The notes below the pieces were generated by a model. It did not search any database, was not told the origin of the DNA, and saw only the letters and a program-made list of their open reading frames with translations. A stretch of DNA of 64,000 nt from Paenibacillus macerans (GTDB taxonomy: Bacteria > Bacillota > Bacilli > Paenibacillales > Paenibacillaceae), in assembly GCF_023715465.1 (NCBI RefSeq), contig NZ_JAMBOE010000006.1, positions 248,001-312,000 on the forward strand, read 5' to 3'. This document shows, in pieces, positions 47,986-57,107 of this stretch (its first letter is position 1; each line of letters begins with the position of its first letter). The translations under genes and the position numbers were made by a program.

Positions 47986-48077
47986 AACTATCCGCAGAGC
48001 GTAATGCAGTAGTGCAGAGTAATGCGTAAAGAATTGCAGGAAGAAGTATAGAAGAAGTTGTAGGAAAAGTGTTCAAG

Positions 48078-48121
48078 ACAGTCTGCGGCGGTCCCTTGTG
48101 ATTGCGGGCAGGCTGTTTTTT
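48078..48121 (+). terminator. Terminator after uvrA
   Basis: ACAGTCTGC (48078-48086) pairs with GCAGGCTGT (48108-48116), then T7. The gap 48122-48313 shows no convincing gene; a 67-codon open frame at 48098 has no RBS and overlaps this terminator. Confidence 0.75.
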
Positions 48122-48313
48122 TATCCGATTAAAGTAGTGTTCTATATGACGGGGGGTGTGGACTTTTTGGCAAGAGGAAGATGGAGTTTGTGTGGCGACA
48201 AATATAGTGTTAGGACGAAATTAATTGCATTTCCTACATTTGGGATGGCATGTTTGAGTCGGATGAGATGTAAGTTTTGCACTTATTCACTGCGGGCCTA
48301 GTAAATGAGGAAG

Positions 48314-48340
48314 GGGCTGGCATCAATCGCCAGCCCTTTG
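48314..48340. terminator. Hairpin downstream of the sulfite/nitrite reductase gene
   Basis: GGGCTGGC-ATCAATC-GCCAGCCC is a perfect 8-bp stem between convergent genes. The short CTTT tail is on the plus side, so its strength is uncertain. Confidence 0.5.
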
Positions 48341-48369
48341 TAATGCAATATCCGGTACCTCACGTTCTT

Positions 48370-50007
48370 TTACGAAGCAACCCCGGCCGCTAAAATGCTG
48401 CTAAGCTTCTCCTGGAAGGCGGGAGCGCCAACCCGGAGCACAAAGCTGTGGAAAGATTCCCCGGCGGTGCGCTGCTCTTTATAGAATAGCAGGAGCTGCT
48501 CCAACACCTGGGCTACTTGATCGCCTTTGACGCGGCCTTTCAAAGCCTGGTTAAACTGCGCCTGCGGTCCGTTTGGCCCGCCGCCCAAAGTGCCGCCCAC
48601 GGCGATGTCGAATGCGTCAACCATGCCTTCCGGCGTTTTTACCAAAGAGCCTTGAAGACCGATGTCGGCGACATGTTTTTGGCCGCAAGCGTTCGGGCAG
48701 CCGATGAAATGGATGCGCACTTTTTCGTCCAGTTCGACGTTCCGGTCCAAATATTCGGCGACCTCGGCGGCACGGCGTTTTGTTTCCACGATCGCAAGAT
48801 TGCAGAACTCATTGCCCGTGCAGGAGACGGTGCGGCTCATAAAAGGCTTCGGAAACGGTGTCAGCCGCTGCAGAACAGGAGCTTTCAGCGCTTCCTCCAC
48901 TTTATCGTCCGGAATGCCGCTGAGCAAAATGTTCTGGGACATCGTGGTGCGGATTTTTCCTTCACCGTATTGGTCCGCCACATCGGCCAACTGTACCAGC
49001 TCATCCGCATTGAGACGGCCGACGGGGACATTCAGGCCGAAGTAGTTCAAGCCTGCTTGCTTTTGCGGATGGACGCCGTCGAAATAGGCGGCTTGCCAGC
49101 CCACCGTTTTGTCTTCGCCGCGCGTAGGCAGGTCGCCGATCAATTCGATCAGCTTGTCTTTGAATTTTTCCGGGCCCCAATCGGCAACCAGGTATTTCAG
49201 GCGGGCTTGATGGCGTTTCTCACGATATCCGTAATCCCGGAAAATCGTCGTCACGCCGACCGCCACCTTCAACACTTCCTCCGGTCTCACAAAAATGTCC
49301 AAGGGTTTCGCCAGATGCGGTTTGGCCGAAAGACCGCCGCCAACGAATGCGTGAAAACCGACCACCTCTTCGCCGTTGATCACTTTGACAGCCGGGACGA
49401 AGGCCAGGTCGTTGATCTCCGCCTGCGCGTTGTTATAAATATTGGAAGAGATGGACATCTTGTATTTACGCGGCAGATTGGAAAAATCGCGGTTCAGCAG
49501 AAAAAAGGTGTTCACTTCTTCCACGATGTCCGTTGTGTCGATCAGTTCATCCTTATCGATGCCGGCAAGCGGGTTGCCGACGATCGTGCGCGGGCAGTCG
49601 CCGCAGGCTTCATACGAATAAAGGCCAACTTCCTCCAGCCGCTTAAAAATATCCGGTAAATTCTCCACGCGCAACCAGTGGAATTGAATCGCCTGACGGG
49701 TCGTGACATCTACAAGCCCGCGTCCGTACAACTTGGCGATTTCACCTAACGCCCGGGCTTGCTTGGTATTCATAATCCCGGTGTTGATTCGCACGCGCAT
49801 CATAAAATGGCCGTCCTTCGGTTTTTGCTGATATACTCCGGCCCATTTGAAGCGGTCCATGTCGTCCGCCGGGATGGAGTCATACCCTTGGACTGCGTAT
49901 TCCTCGATGATGGTGCGGATGACGTCAAGGCCGTCTTTTTCCAGTTTAACAAATTCGAATTTGTTTAATTTCTCCGGTTCCTTCGTCCAAATCGGCTCAT
50001 ATGCCAT
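48370..50007 (-). CDS. Siroheme sulfite/nitrite reductase (ferredoxin-type)
   Basis: A 545-residue protein with two ferredoxin-like half-domains and two siroheme/[4Fe-4S] domains. The cluster-siroheme cysteines are in SCTGNEFCNLAIVETKRR and FIGCPNACGQKHVADIG. It catalyses six-electron reduction of sulfite to sulfide or nitrite to ammonia. Sequence alone does not settle which; assimilatory sulfite reduction is common for this single-subunit type in Firmicutes. AAGGAGGG 6 nt before ATG 50007. Its promoter carries a palindrome over the -10. Confidence 0.9.
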   Translation of the reverse strand: MAYEPIWTKEPEKLNKFEFVKLEKDGLDVIRTIIEEYAVQGYDSIPADDMDRFKWAGVYQQKPKDGHFMMRVRINTGIMNTKQARALGEIAKLYGRGLVDVTTRQAIQFHWLRVENLPDIFKRLEEVGLYSYEACGDCPRTIVGNPLAGIDKDELIDTTDIVEEVNTFFLLNRDFSNLPRKYKMSISSNIYNNAQAEINDLAFVPAVKVINGEEVVGFHAFVGGGLSAKPHLAKPLDIFVRPEEVLKVAVGVTTIFRDYGYREKRHQARLKYLVADWGPEKFKDKLIELIGDLPTRGEDKTVGWQAAYFDGVHPQKQAGLNYFGLNVPVGRLNADELVQLADVADQYGEGKIRTTMSQNILLSGIPDDKVEEALKAPVLQRLTPFPKPFMSRTVSCTGNEFCNLAIVETKRRAAEVAEYLDRNVELDEKVRIHFIGCPNACGQKHVADIGLQGSLVKTPEGMVDAFDIAVGGTLGGGPNGPQAQFNQALKGRVKGDQVAQVLEQLLLFYKEQRTAGESFHSFVLRVGAPAFQEKLSSILAAGVAS

Positions 50008-50071
50008 GCATTACCCTCCTTGTATGATCAAATCTATAATTCCGACAGAATAACTGTGATATAAGTAACAT

Positions 50072-50101
50072 TATGGTACCATAGTTATGCAGGAGCGTAA
50101 A
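50072..50101 (-). promoter_or_regulatory. Promoter of the reductase gene with palindromic operator
   Basis: On the minus strand TTTACG (50101-50096), 17 nt, TACCAT (50078-50073). The -10 lies inside the perfect 12-bp palindrome TATGGTACCATA (50072-50083), a likely repressor site. A GGAATTATAG stretch nearer the gene loosely recalls CymR boxes, but the match is partial. Confidence 0.5.
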
Positions 50102-50320
50102 CTGATACAAGGACTTTTGGACATAAGACTTCCTTATGGAAAAGCAAAGTTCAGGTAATAATGAAGATGTCAATGAACAAATCCGCAAAGCGGGGTGAAA
50201 ATCGTACCGATAGCGTTATTTTTTTGACAATTTTTTGTCTTTCCTCTTGCATCCGGCGGGGCGGGAAGATAACATAGAAGAAGATATGTAATTTCGTGGA
50301 TTTCAAGAGGAGGTTTCGCG

Positions 50321-50530
50321 ATGTTGCTCGCCGCAGCGGGAGAAACGACAACGACGTTTAACGGATTCGATATTTTTATGATTTTGTTCACCGTAATCAT
50401 TTTGATCGGCGTGGTCCGCTTGTTCAAAGAACGTCCGAAGAAAAATCTGTTTGCCATCGGCTTCGGCATTATCAGCCTGCTCGTGTTCCTGGTGTCCGAC
50501 GCCATCATGATCAAAAGCTGGTTCGGGTAA
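50321..50530 (+). CDS. Small membrane protein, DUF2759 (YqgW-like)
   Basis: A 69-residue protein with two membrane helices (about residues 17-36 and 45-62) separated by a basic loop (FKERPKKNLFAIGFG). The KNLFAIGFGIISLLVF stretch matches the DUF2759 family (B. subtilis YqgW), whose function is unknown. AGAGGAGG 8 nt upstream sets the ATG. A possible promoter TTGCAT-N17-TAACAT spans 50247-50275. Confidence 0.75.
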   Translation: MLLAAAGETTTTFNGFDIFMILFTVIILIGVVRLFKERPKKNLFAIGFGIISLLVFLVSDAIMIKSWFG

Positions 50531-50623
50531 GCTTCGGGTACATAACCCTCCATGCAGAGAAATTTATGGGCATCTTATTCCCGGGTGGAATGAGGTGCCT
50601 TTGAATTTTTTTTGTGAAAAGTC

Positions 50624-50651
50624 TTTACGAATCCGCAAAATGTAATATAAT
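50624..50651 (+). promoter_or_regulatory. Promoter feeding directly into a terminator, upstream of the SLH gene
   Basis: TTTACG (50624-50629), 16 nt, TATAAT (50646-50651). The transcript would begin near 50658 and meet the terminator within 5-10 nt. Confidence 0.55.
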
Positions 50652-50661
50652 GGAAATAGGT

Positions 50662-50709
50662 GAAGCACACCTTGATATCGTAAATCGATGATCGAGGTGT
50701 GCTTTTTTT
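50662..50709 (+). terminator. Terminator/attenuator upstream of the SLH protein gene
   Basis: GAAGCACACCTTGAT pairs with ATCGAGGTGTGCTT, then T7. No gene lies between the DUF2759 gene and this hairpin except the promoter just described. It either ends the DUF2759 mRNA or attenuates the SLH gene, which starts 136 nt later. The rest of 50710-50844 shows no other feature. Confidence 0.7.
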
Positions 50710-50844
50710 ATTGCCTAAAATGGGTTATTTTCACAAAATAGGAATGTTACAGGAGGGGTTGGTGAAAATGGGGCGAATAATTTAGAAAGAGGTATTTTCT
50801 GTGATTAGTGTAAAGGAATAGAAAGAAAGGGTGAAGGTAATTCG

Positions 50845-52092
50845 ATGAAAAAATGGCTGTCATTTCTGTTGGCCGGGACTTTGATAAGCGCTTTTATTCT
50901 GTTCGGTTTTCAAACGACAGTGGATACGGCGGATGCGGCCGCGACCATCTTTAAGGACGTAAAAAACGACTACTGGGCAAAAAACGCGATTGATTCGGCG
51001 GTCGCTAAAGGTTTCTTCAAAGGCTACGACGATGGAACCTTTAAGCCGAGCGCTACCGTGACCCGGGCCGAATTTGCCGCGCTGTTGGCGCGTGTGGCGA
51101 AAGGGGATGCAATTGAAGCAGCTTCTGCCGGGGCTGGTCATACGTTTTCCGATCTGACAGGTCATTGGAGCGAAGCCGAGGTGGAGCGCGCCGTGTCTCT
51201 CGGATTTATTCAGCCCGGCGACTATTCGAATGGATTTAAGCCCAGTACACCGATTACCCGGTTTGAAATGTCAAAATGGATGACCTCGGGGCTGGCGGCG
51301 GCCGATGCGGATTACAAGCAAGCTTTGGAGGATACGAAGACCACGGTGATCCCGGTGAAGGAATATTTTAACCCCGGCATACCGCAAACCAAGTCCTCCT
51401 ATATCGCCGTAGCTTTAGGAACAAAATTAATGAGCGGTTTTCCGGATGGCTCCTTCGGCTTGGACAAAAACGCAACCCGGGCGGAAGCTTCCACGATCCT
51501 GATGAATCTGGAACGAGTAAGCGGCCAAAAGGCCGACAGCTTCCTTGGCCTTAAGGAACTGCGCCAGGTCGGCACGGAGCGGACCAATCTGGAGACGATC
51601 AGCCCGTTTACAACCGGCAATACCTCTTTAAACGATGTGGTGGAAAAAACGCTCACATTCCGAAACCACGCCGGTAGCCTAAAGCTGCACAATTATATTG
51701 TAGTTGATACTGAAGATTTTAAAAATATTGAGAGTATCTATGCGCCGTTGTTTGTGGATGAGACGGATTATATTAGTAGGTTGGATGAGTCAGGGGTGTA
51801 TAGGGCGTACATTCAAATTACGATATATCCGAAAACGAACGAGTTTGACCTTGATCATTATATGAATGGGGTGATCGATGGGGTGGTCGGAGGAAGTAAA
51901 ATTTCAAATGAAAGTCTTATAAAAAAATATGGATATTTTACACTGCCGAATATGTATACCAAAGAATTTTTTCTAAATCATAATACCGGCAACGGGATAA
52001 CTTTATGGGTTGAAAGATTCTTGGACTCTAAGACAATGGGTTCTCAAATCACAACAGACGATGGTTCATTTGCATCTATAAATAACAAATAA
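50845..52092 (+). CDS. S-layer homology (SLH) domain protein
   Basis: A 415-residue exported protein. The signal peptide is at about residues 1-32 (LLAGTLISAFILFGF..DAA). Three SLH motifs follow: IFKDVKNDYWAKNAIDSAVAKGFFKGYDDGTFKPSATVTRAEFAALL, TFSDLTGHWSEAEVERAVSLGF..FKPSTPITRFEMSKWM, and KSSYIAVALGTKLMSGFPDGSFGLDKNATRAEASTILMNL. SLH domains bind pyruvylated wall polymer. The C-terminal 170 residues are unrecognised, with a more AT-rich codon pattern from about 51700. The next gene starts 15 nt later, so the two are probably co-expressed surface proteins. Confidence 0.9.
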   Translation: MKKWLSFLLAGTLISAFILFGFQTTVDTADAAATIFKDVKNDYWAKNAIDSAVAKGFFKGYDDGTFKPSATVTRAEFAALLARVAKGDAIEAASAGAGHTFSDLTGHWSEAEVERAVSLGFIQPGDYSNGFKPSTPITRFEMSKWMTSGLAAADADYKQALEDTKTTVIPVKEYFNPGIPQTKSSYIAVALGTKLMSGFPDGSFGLDKNATRAEASTILMNLERVSGQKADSFLGLKELRQVGTERTNLETISPFTTGNTSLNDVVEKTLTFRNHAGSLKLHNYIVVDTEDFKNIESIYAPLFVDETDYISRLDESGVYRAYIQITIYPKTNEFDLDHYMNGVIDGVVGGSKISNESLIKKYGYFTLPNMYTKEFFLNHNTGNGITLWVERFLDSKTMGSQITTDDGSFASINNK

Positions 52093-52107
52093 TAGGGATT
52101 GGTACAA

Positions 52108-55100
52108 TTGAAAAAGTGGCGCGCTGGTTTTTTATTGTCAATTTTATGTATAGCCCCATTTTCAAACTATTCCTATGCTGCATTCTCAAATGGCTACCCC
52201 ACGGAAGGGATAGAGGTTACCCCAGATGGTCCTGCGCAGATGCAAACTTTAAAAGTAGAAGTGAGAGGGCAGGCTGAGGCCCGACCAAAGATTGTCTGGG
52301 TACAAAGCGATACGGAAATTTGGACGGCTACGTTTGATAACGGAACTCGCATAGAAACTGGCACCCAAGGTAGCGGGAAAGCCGCTGTTCCTTTACAAAA
52401 ACGTACGGATTTTGAACTGGATATGACTAATTATGCTCCGGCTTCAATGACAGATTCACTCAGTAATTCGTTTTCCAGGACACAAGTTAAAGAGTTGGCA
52501 ATTGAGGATATGGTATGGACAAAAGCGAAAAGTTATGAACCCGTCGATTCAAAACCAACATTTCAAGCTGGAAGTATAACAGCTACCATTAAAGTCTCAA
52601 CAGGCTATCCATTGGACTATAGTGATAAATACAAATACGCCACCCGCTACGATGGATCGGACAAGTTTATGGCCGAATACTACATCCCAATGCTCGTCAA
52701 TTACAAAGGGTACGTGGTTGAGAAAAAGAAAATGCACGTGCTGGACAACGCCACGCTGGCGGTGGGTCAGACCAAAGAGATGAAGGCTCAGGTAGCGACG
52801 CTGGAGTATAATATGTCGGATTGGAATGACAATTGGTATGACGTTACGACGGCTTACGAAACGACATGGTCGTCTAACAACAGTGCGGTAGCTGCTGTAG
52901 ATGCTTTAGGGAAAGTGACCGCCAAGTCCAAAGGAACGGCCACGATCACTGCCCAGTGGAAAAAAGGACCGTACTGGCTGTACGGATCGGCCACGATTAC
53001 GGTAGGAACTGGCGGGGATCCCGAGGGTCCTGGAGAGCCGGAAGAGCCTTCAGGCGTAAAATGTACGAATCCATCACCTGAGCGATCTATGGACGGCGAG
53101 GATTTTAACCCTAACGCAAGCGCAGTCATTAAAGCAGACAGCCGGGGAAATGAACGATTTGATGTAGCAGATGGCATACCGACCTCGGAAAGTTTGTATG
53201 GTAATGTCACGACGAAAGAATATTTGTATAACTACAAATACAATAAAATGGTGGGTACTTGTACCTTTATTGTGCCAGTGGAAAGAGAATTTCATCTTCA
53301 CTGGAAGGAACTCGTATTCGGTGTCGGCTGGAGGCACAAGTCTGAAGATGTAACGTTGACTTATGACGTTAAGGTTATGAAGCCCTATGCTTACTGGGCA
53401 GTAGAGGAATTTCAGGTGTATGAGATAGTCAGGGCGACGTTATTGAATTATGCCTTTGATGGTGGTGGAATCTCGATTTTGCCAACGGGATATGATCCGC
53501 CCGATTTTGTATTAGCGGCTTACACTACCCATATCCAACCCCCACCACAGATTAAAACCATTGTACTGAGGGATAAGGACATTGATGGCGGAACTAAAAG
53601 GCCGGATATTGAAAACGATACACGCGAGAGAGGGGAAATGGAAGCAGAAGGCAGTACACGTGCGCCAAAGCTGCTTGTCCGAAATGATTTACTGGAATTT
53701 GAAGGTCAAACAATTATCAATGCCGGCTGGGCTGAGGGGCAAACGGAAATGCCGGGTGAAATTCCGGAAGCGGAAATCATTAATGACAATGTATTGTATA
53801 GCCCCAATCATGCCATTCCAACCAGCAAAACGAACAAAGCGGACCAGCCGAGCAGCGGAAGGATTTACTACGAAATCATGACCGGGAGTACCGATGGGGA
53901 CGTGAGTAAAGACTTCCCAATCTACGGGATCAATTCGGTGACTGTGCATACACCGGTTGTGATTTATCCCAGCGCCTCGGACGACCGGGCTCACAACCAA
54001 AAAACGACTCCAGCCCAGGGGCGTTCCGCGATTATTCTCGATCGGCCTTTTACCGTGGAGATGCCAAACAGTGGGCAGCATGCGAACTATCTCGGTTATG
54101 GGAACCGGGACTACCTCAAATACATAGGCAGCAAGCAGGTGCGTTTCCCGTTTGATGTGTACGACGGAACGAAGTCGGTTTTTTATCCTAAGAATATGTG
54201 GATCGAAGTGGACAAGAGCGAGGAGTTGTTTACGTTTTTCTTGCCGGTATGGGTGGATGAAGGTTTTTACGACGTCGAGTTTCGCACGATCGCGCACAAT
54301 GCGCCGTCCGGGGCCACAGATCAGACCAACGCCAACCTGAATCTCAAGCACCATATCGCTTACGATACCGTGCCGGTGGATGCGATCGGGCGCGTGTACG
54401 ATTTTCACGTGACGGACATTGCCGACTATAACTGGGAAAACGTGTTCCGGACCGAAAAAGGCGGGCGAACGCCGACCGGCGTGTCTTATTGGGTAGGCTT
54501 GAACGGGATTGACGGGACGGCACGCGGCAATACGAGCCGTTACACGCTGCCGATCCGCCCGGGCAGCCATCCGTTGTACAGCAACGCTGTCATCAAAAAG
54601 GGCTACCATTTCAAATTTGACCTCAAAACGAAGGGGAATATGTTTGGGGCGCAGGATCAGATCGTGATTACACCGGCGTATTATTTTATCGATGCAAAAA
54701 AAGGTACACGGACTCCCGTCGATTTGTACTACCATACCGGCAGCAAAAGCTACGTCAAAATCGGCTCGCCTTCCGACAAAGTGCGGCGTTATGTCGTTTT
54801 GAACGAGCGGCTGCGGAATGTGCCGACCGAAGAGTTGACCGATACGGCGCTGTACAAATACGATCACGACTATACGTTTAGCCAGGTGGCCGGGATCGGG
54901 CGAAGCCAGTTCGTGCAGAACTTTATCCGTAAAACGACGAAGCAGCGGACGGCCGTGGGCAGCTTCAGCCTGCTGCGGCTGCCGGAAGGCGTGCGGACGT
55001 TGATCGGACCGAAAACGGATCTGCCGTCCAGCGTCGATTCAGCCCGGGCCAATGCCGCGGTGCAAAGATGGTACGGAGAGTACAGCCTGCCGGCCGACCT

Positions 55101-55422
55101 GTACGCGGTGGCGGCGGGTACGAATGTGGCCGAATACGGTCGGACGCACGGCGGGCTGACGGACAAGTCTCCGGTTTTTTTGAGGGATGGATACATTGTC
55201 GTGAACTTCAACATTGAGACGGTGCGGGATGGGAACACGAATAAGCCACATCTTCAGTATATCGACGCTCCACTAATGAACCAGTGGTACGGGATGGAAG
55301 GGTTTAAGCGCAGCGTGGCCGATCCGTATGGACGGACCTTTTTGCTGATGGACGGGGACGTCGTGTTCTACCATGCGGACCAATCGAGCCGGGGGGATTT
55401 TCGTTCCATGGTTACGCATTAA
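52108..55422 (+). CDS. Large exported protein with Big2 domain and DUF5704-like region
   Basis: A 1104-residue protein. Signal peptide is at residues 1-24 (FLLSILCIAPFSNYSYA). A bacterial Ig-like group 2 domain at about 215-305 (NATLAVGQTKEMKAQV..TTWSSNNSAVAAVDALGKVTAKSKGTATITAQW) is followed by a Pro/Gly/Glu linker. Long unrecognised beta-rich regions resemble the DUF5704 proteins of paenibacilli. TTG 52108 is preferred over TTG 52099 for spacing to AGGGAT and because it begins MKKWRAGF. Codon use is AT-richer in the first half than after about 53950. The role on the surface is unknown. Confidence 0.75.
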   Translation: MKKWRAGFLLSILCIAPFSNYSYAAFSNGYPTEGIEVTPDGPAQMQTLKVEVRGQAEARPKIVWVQSDTEIWTATFDNGTRIETGTQGSGKAAVPLQKRTDFELDMTNYAPASMTDSLSNSFSRTQVKELAIEDMVWTKAKSYEPVDSKPTFQAGSITATIKVSTGYPLDYSDKYKYATRYDGSDKFMAEYYIPMLVNYKGYVVEKKKMHVLDNATLAVGQTKEMKAQVATLEYNMSDWNDNWYDVTTAYETTWSSNNSAVAAVDALGKVTAKSKGTATITAQWKKGPYWLYGSATITVGTGGDPEGPGEPEEPSGVKCTNPSPERSMDGEDFNPNASAVIKADSRGNERFDVADGIPTSESLYGNVTTKEYLYNYKYNKMVGTCTFIVPVEREFHLHWKELVFGVGWRHKSEDVTLTYDVKVMKPYAYWAVEEFQVYEIVRATLLNYAFDGGGISILPTGYDPPDFVLAAYTTHIQPPPQIKTIVLRDKDIDGGTKRPDIENDTRERGEMEAEGSTRAPKLLVRNDLLEFEGQTIINAGWAEGQTEMPGEIPEAEIINDNVLYSPNHAIPTSKTNKADQPSSGRIYYEIMTGSTDGDVSKDFPIYGINSVTVHTPVVIYPSASDDRAHNQKTTPAQGRSAIILDRPFTVEMPNSGQHANYLGYGNRDYLKYIGSKQVRFPFDVYDGTKSVFYPKNMWIEVDKSEELFTFFLPVWVDEGFYDVEFRTIAHNAPSGATDQTNANLNLKHHIAYDTVPVDAIGRVYDFHVTDIADYNWENVFRTEKGGRTPTGVSYWVGLNGIDGTARGNTSRYTLPIRPGSHPLYSNAVIKKGYHFKFDLKTKGNMFGAQDQIVITPAYYFIDAKKGTRTPVDLYYHTGSKSYVKIGSPSDKVRRYVVLNERLRNVPTEELTDTALYKYDHDYTFSQVAGIGRSQFVQNFIRKTTKQRTAVGSFSLLRLPEGVRTLIGPKTDLPSSVDSARANAAVQRWYGEYSLPADLYAVAAGTNVAEYGRTHGGLTDKSPVFLRDGYIVVNFNIETVRDGNTNKPHLQYIDAPLMNQWYGMEGFKRSVADPYGRTFLLMDGDVVFYHADQSSRGDFRSMVTH

Positions 55423-55434
55423 GAAAGTTTGGGA

Positions 55435-55477
55435 AGACTCCTTTCTCTGGTTTTTGGGGAAGGAGTTCTTTTTTGCT
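55435..55477 (+). terminator. Terminator after the large exported protein gene
   Basis: AAGACTCCTT pairs with AAGGAGTTCTT (one bulge), followed by TTTTTT. Confidence 0.7.
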
Positions 55478-55553
55478 CACGGATTTACAAGTTCTATGCT
55501 ACAATGTTCTAGTCTATTAACGAGCAAGTGAGATGCAGGAGGACCATAGAGTT

Positions 55554-56174
55554 ATGAAACCAAGTCCGTATATTGCAGTGGAAGGCGCGATTGGGGCCGG
55601 TAAAACAACGCTGGCGACGATGCTCGCCGAACGGTTTGATTTTCCGCTCCTGAAGGAGATTGTGGAGGAAAATCCGTTCCTGGACAAGTTTTATCAGAAC
55701 ATCGAGGAATGGGGCTTTCAACTGGAAATGTTTTTTTTGTGCAACCGGTATAAGCAACTGGAGGATACGGCGCTTAAGTTTGTGTCCCGGCACCAGCCGG
55801 TCGTGTCGGATTATCATATTTATAAAAATTTGATTTTTGCCCAGCGCACCTTGAAAGAGGTCCAGCTTGACAAATACCGGAAGATTTATCATCTGCTGAC
55901 CGACGATTTGCCGAAGCCTAACCTCATCGTGTATATCCAGGCGGATCTGGCGACCCTGCAGCAAAGAATCACGAAACGCGGCCGGAGTTTTGAACAGGAC
56001 ATCGATCCCGGTTATTTGGAGCAGTTAATCGAGGATTACGAGACGGCCATGGCCCACATAAAGGCGAATGAACCTGAAACGGTTGTTATTACGGTTGACG
56101 GCAATGCGATGGATTTTGTCGAGCATCCGGATCATTTCGAACAAATCGTTGCCGAGATAAAGGAGCGCATGTAA
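55554..56174 (+). CDS. dgk: Deoxyguanosine kinase
   Basis: A 206-residue deoxynucleoside kinase salvaging purine deoxynucleosides. P-loop EGAIGAGKTTLATML, FQLEMFFLCNRYKQLED and DYHIYKNLIFAQRTL are present, with the lid Arg-rich stretch ITKRGRSFEQ. It is closely collinear with B. subtilis Dgk as recalled. ATG 55554 is chosen because the only Shine-Dalgarno (AGGAGG, 55537-55542) lies inside the longer frame that begins at 55533. dck follows after 3 nt, the conserved pair. Confidence 0.92.
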   Translation: MKPSPYIAVEGAIGAGKTTLATMLAERFDFPLLKEIVEENPFLDKFYQNIEEWGFQLEMFFLCNRYKQLEDTALKFVSRHQPVVSDYHIYKNLIFAQRTLKEVQLDKYRKIYHLLTDDLPKPNLIVYIQADLATLQQRITKRGRSFEQDIDPGYLEQLIEDYETAMAHIKANEPETVVITVDGNAMDFVEHPDHFEQIVAEIKERM

Positions 56175-56177
56175 ACG

Positions 56178-56840
56178 ATGAACCATGATTTTCACATCCC
56201 CAAAGACGCTTTGATCACGGTCGCGGGCACCGTGGGCGTCGGCAAGTCCACGCTGACCACCGCCCTGGCGGCCAGGCTCGGCTTCCGCACTTCGATGGAG
56301 AAGGTCGATCAGAACCCCTATCTTGAGAAGTTCTACCACGATTTTGAAAGATGGAGCTTTCATTTGCAAATTTATTTTTTGGCGGAGCGGTTTAAGGAAC
56401 AAAAAGCGATTGTCGAAGCGGGCGGCGGATTTGTGCAGGACCGTTCGATTTATGAGGACACCGGCATTTTTGCCAAAATGCATGCCGACCAGGGCACGAT
56501 GTCCAAAACCGATTACAAAACGTACAGCAGTCTGTTCGAGGCGATGGTGATGACGCCGTATTTTCCGCACCCGGACGTGCTGATCTACTTGGAAGGCAAC
56601 TTGTCTTCGATTTTGAACCGGATCCGGCTGCGGGGCCGGGAAATGGAAATTCAGACCGACGTATCCTATTGGGAGCAGATGTATGAGCGCTATGCCCGGT
56701 GGATCGAGGAATTTAACGCATGCCCGGTGCTGCGGCTGAACATCGACGAATACGACGCCACGGACGAAACCTCGTTGGACGAGATCATCCGCCAGGCGGG
56801 GGAGATCATTCAAGCTTCGCGGGCGCGGCGAAGCAAATAA
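56178..56840 (+). CDS. dck: Deoxyadenosine/deoxycytidine kinase
   Basis: A 220-residue deoxynucleoside kinase. P-loop VAGTVGVGKSTLTTAL, FERWSFHLQIYFLAERFKEQK, and DRSIYEDTGIFAKMHADQGTMSKTDY are nearly identical to B. subtilis Dck. It phosphorylates deoxycytidine and deoxyadenosine. It follows dgk by 3 nt, with the RBS inside the dgk end (AAGGAG), so the two are translationally linked. Confidence 0.93.
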   Translation: MNHDFHIPKDALITVAGTVGVGKSTLTTALAARLGFRTSMEKVDQNPYLEKFYHDFERWSFHLQIYFLAERFKEQKAIVEAGGGFVQDRSIYEDTGIFAKMHADQGTMSKTDYKTYSSLFEAMVMTPYFPHPDVLIYLEGNLSSILNRIRLRGREMEIQTDVSYWEQMYERYARWIEEFNACPVLRLNIDEYDATDETSLDEIIRQAGEIIQASRARRSK

Positions 56841-56851
56841 ACTGGGTACAC

Positions 56852-56888
56852 AACCTCTGCATCCCATTTAAGGGAGCGGAGGTTTTTT
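56852..56888 (+). terminator. Terminator after dck
   Basis: AACCTCTGC (56852-56860) pairs with GCGGAGGTT (56876-56884), with an inner TCCC/GGGA arm and a T6 tail. Confidence 0.8.
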
Positions 56889-57107
56889 GTAGATGCGGCG
56901 TGGCAGGCTGTACGTTTTTTTTCGCAGGCGGACTCACGGCATCGCTGAGCATGTTTTTTCCTTGTGAATGGATGGAAAAGCTAGAGTACGCCAGCAATGT
57001 CTGCTAGAATATATAAGTTGACAGAAGATTAAATTTTGAACTTTTATTAGGTATGAATATAGATTTAAGACTTTGTGCCGGCTTAAGCCGGTTTTAGGAG
57101 GATATAC

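Noticed and set aside
48098..48301. A 67-codon frame after uvrA
   Set aside because: It begins inside the uvrA terminator, lacks an RBS and has no recognisable features.
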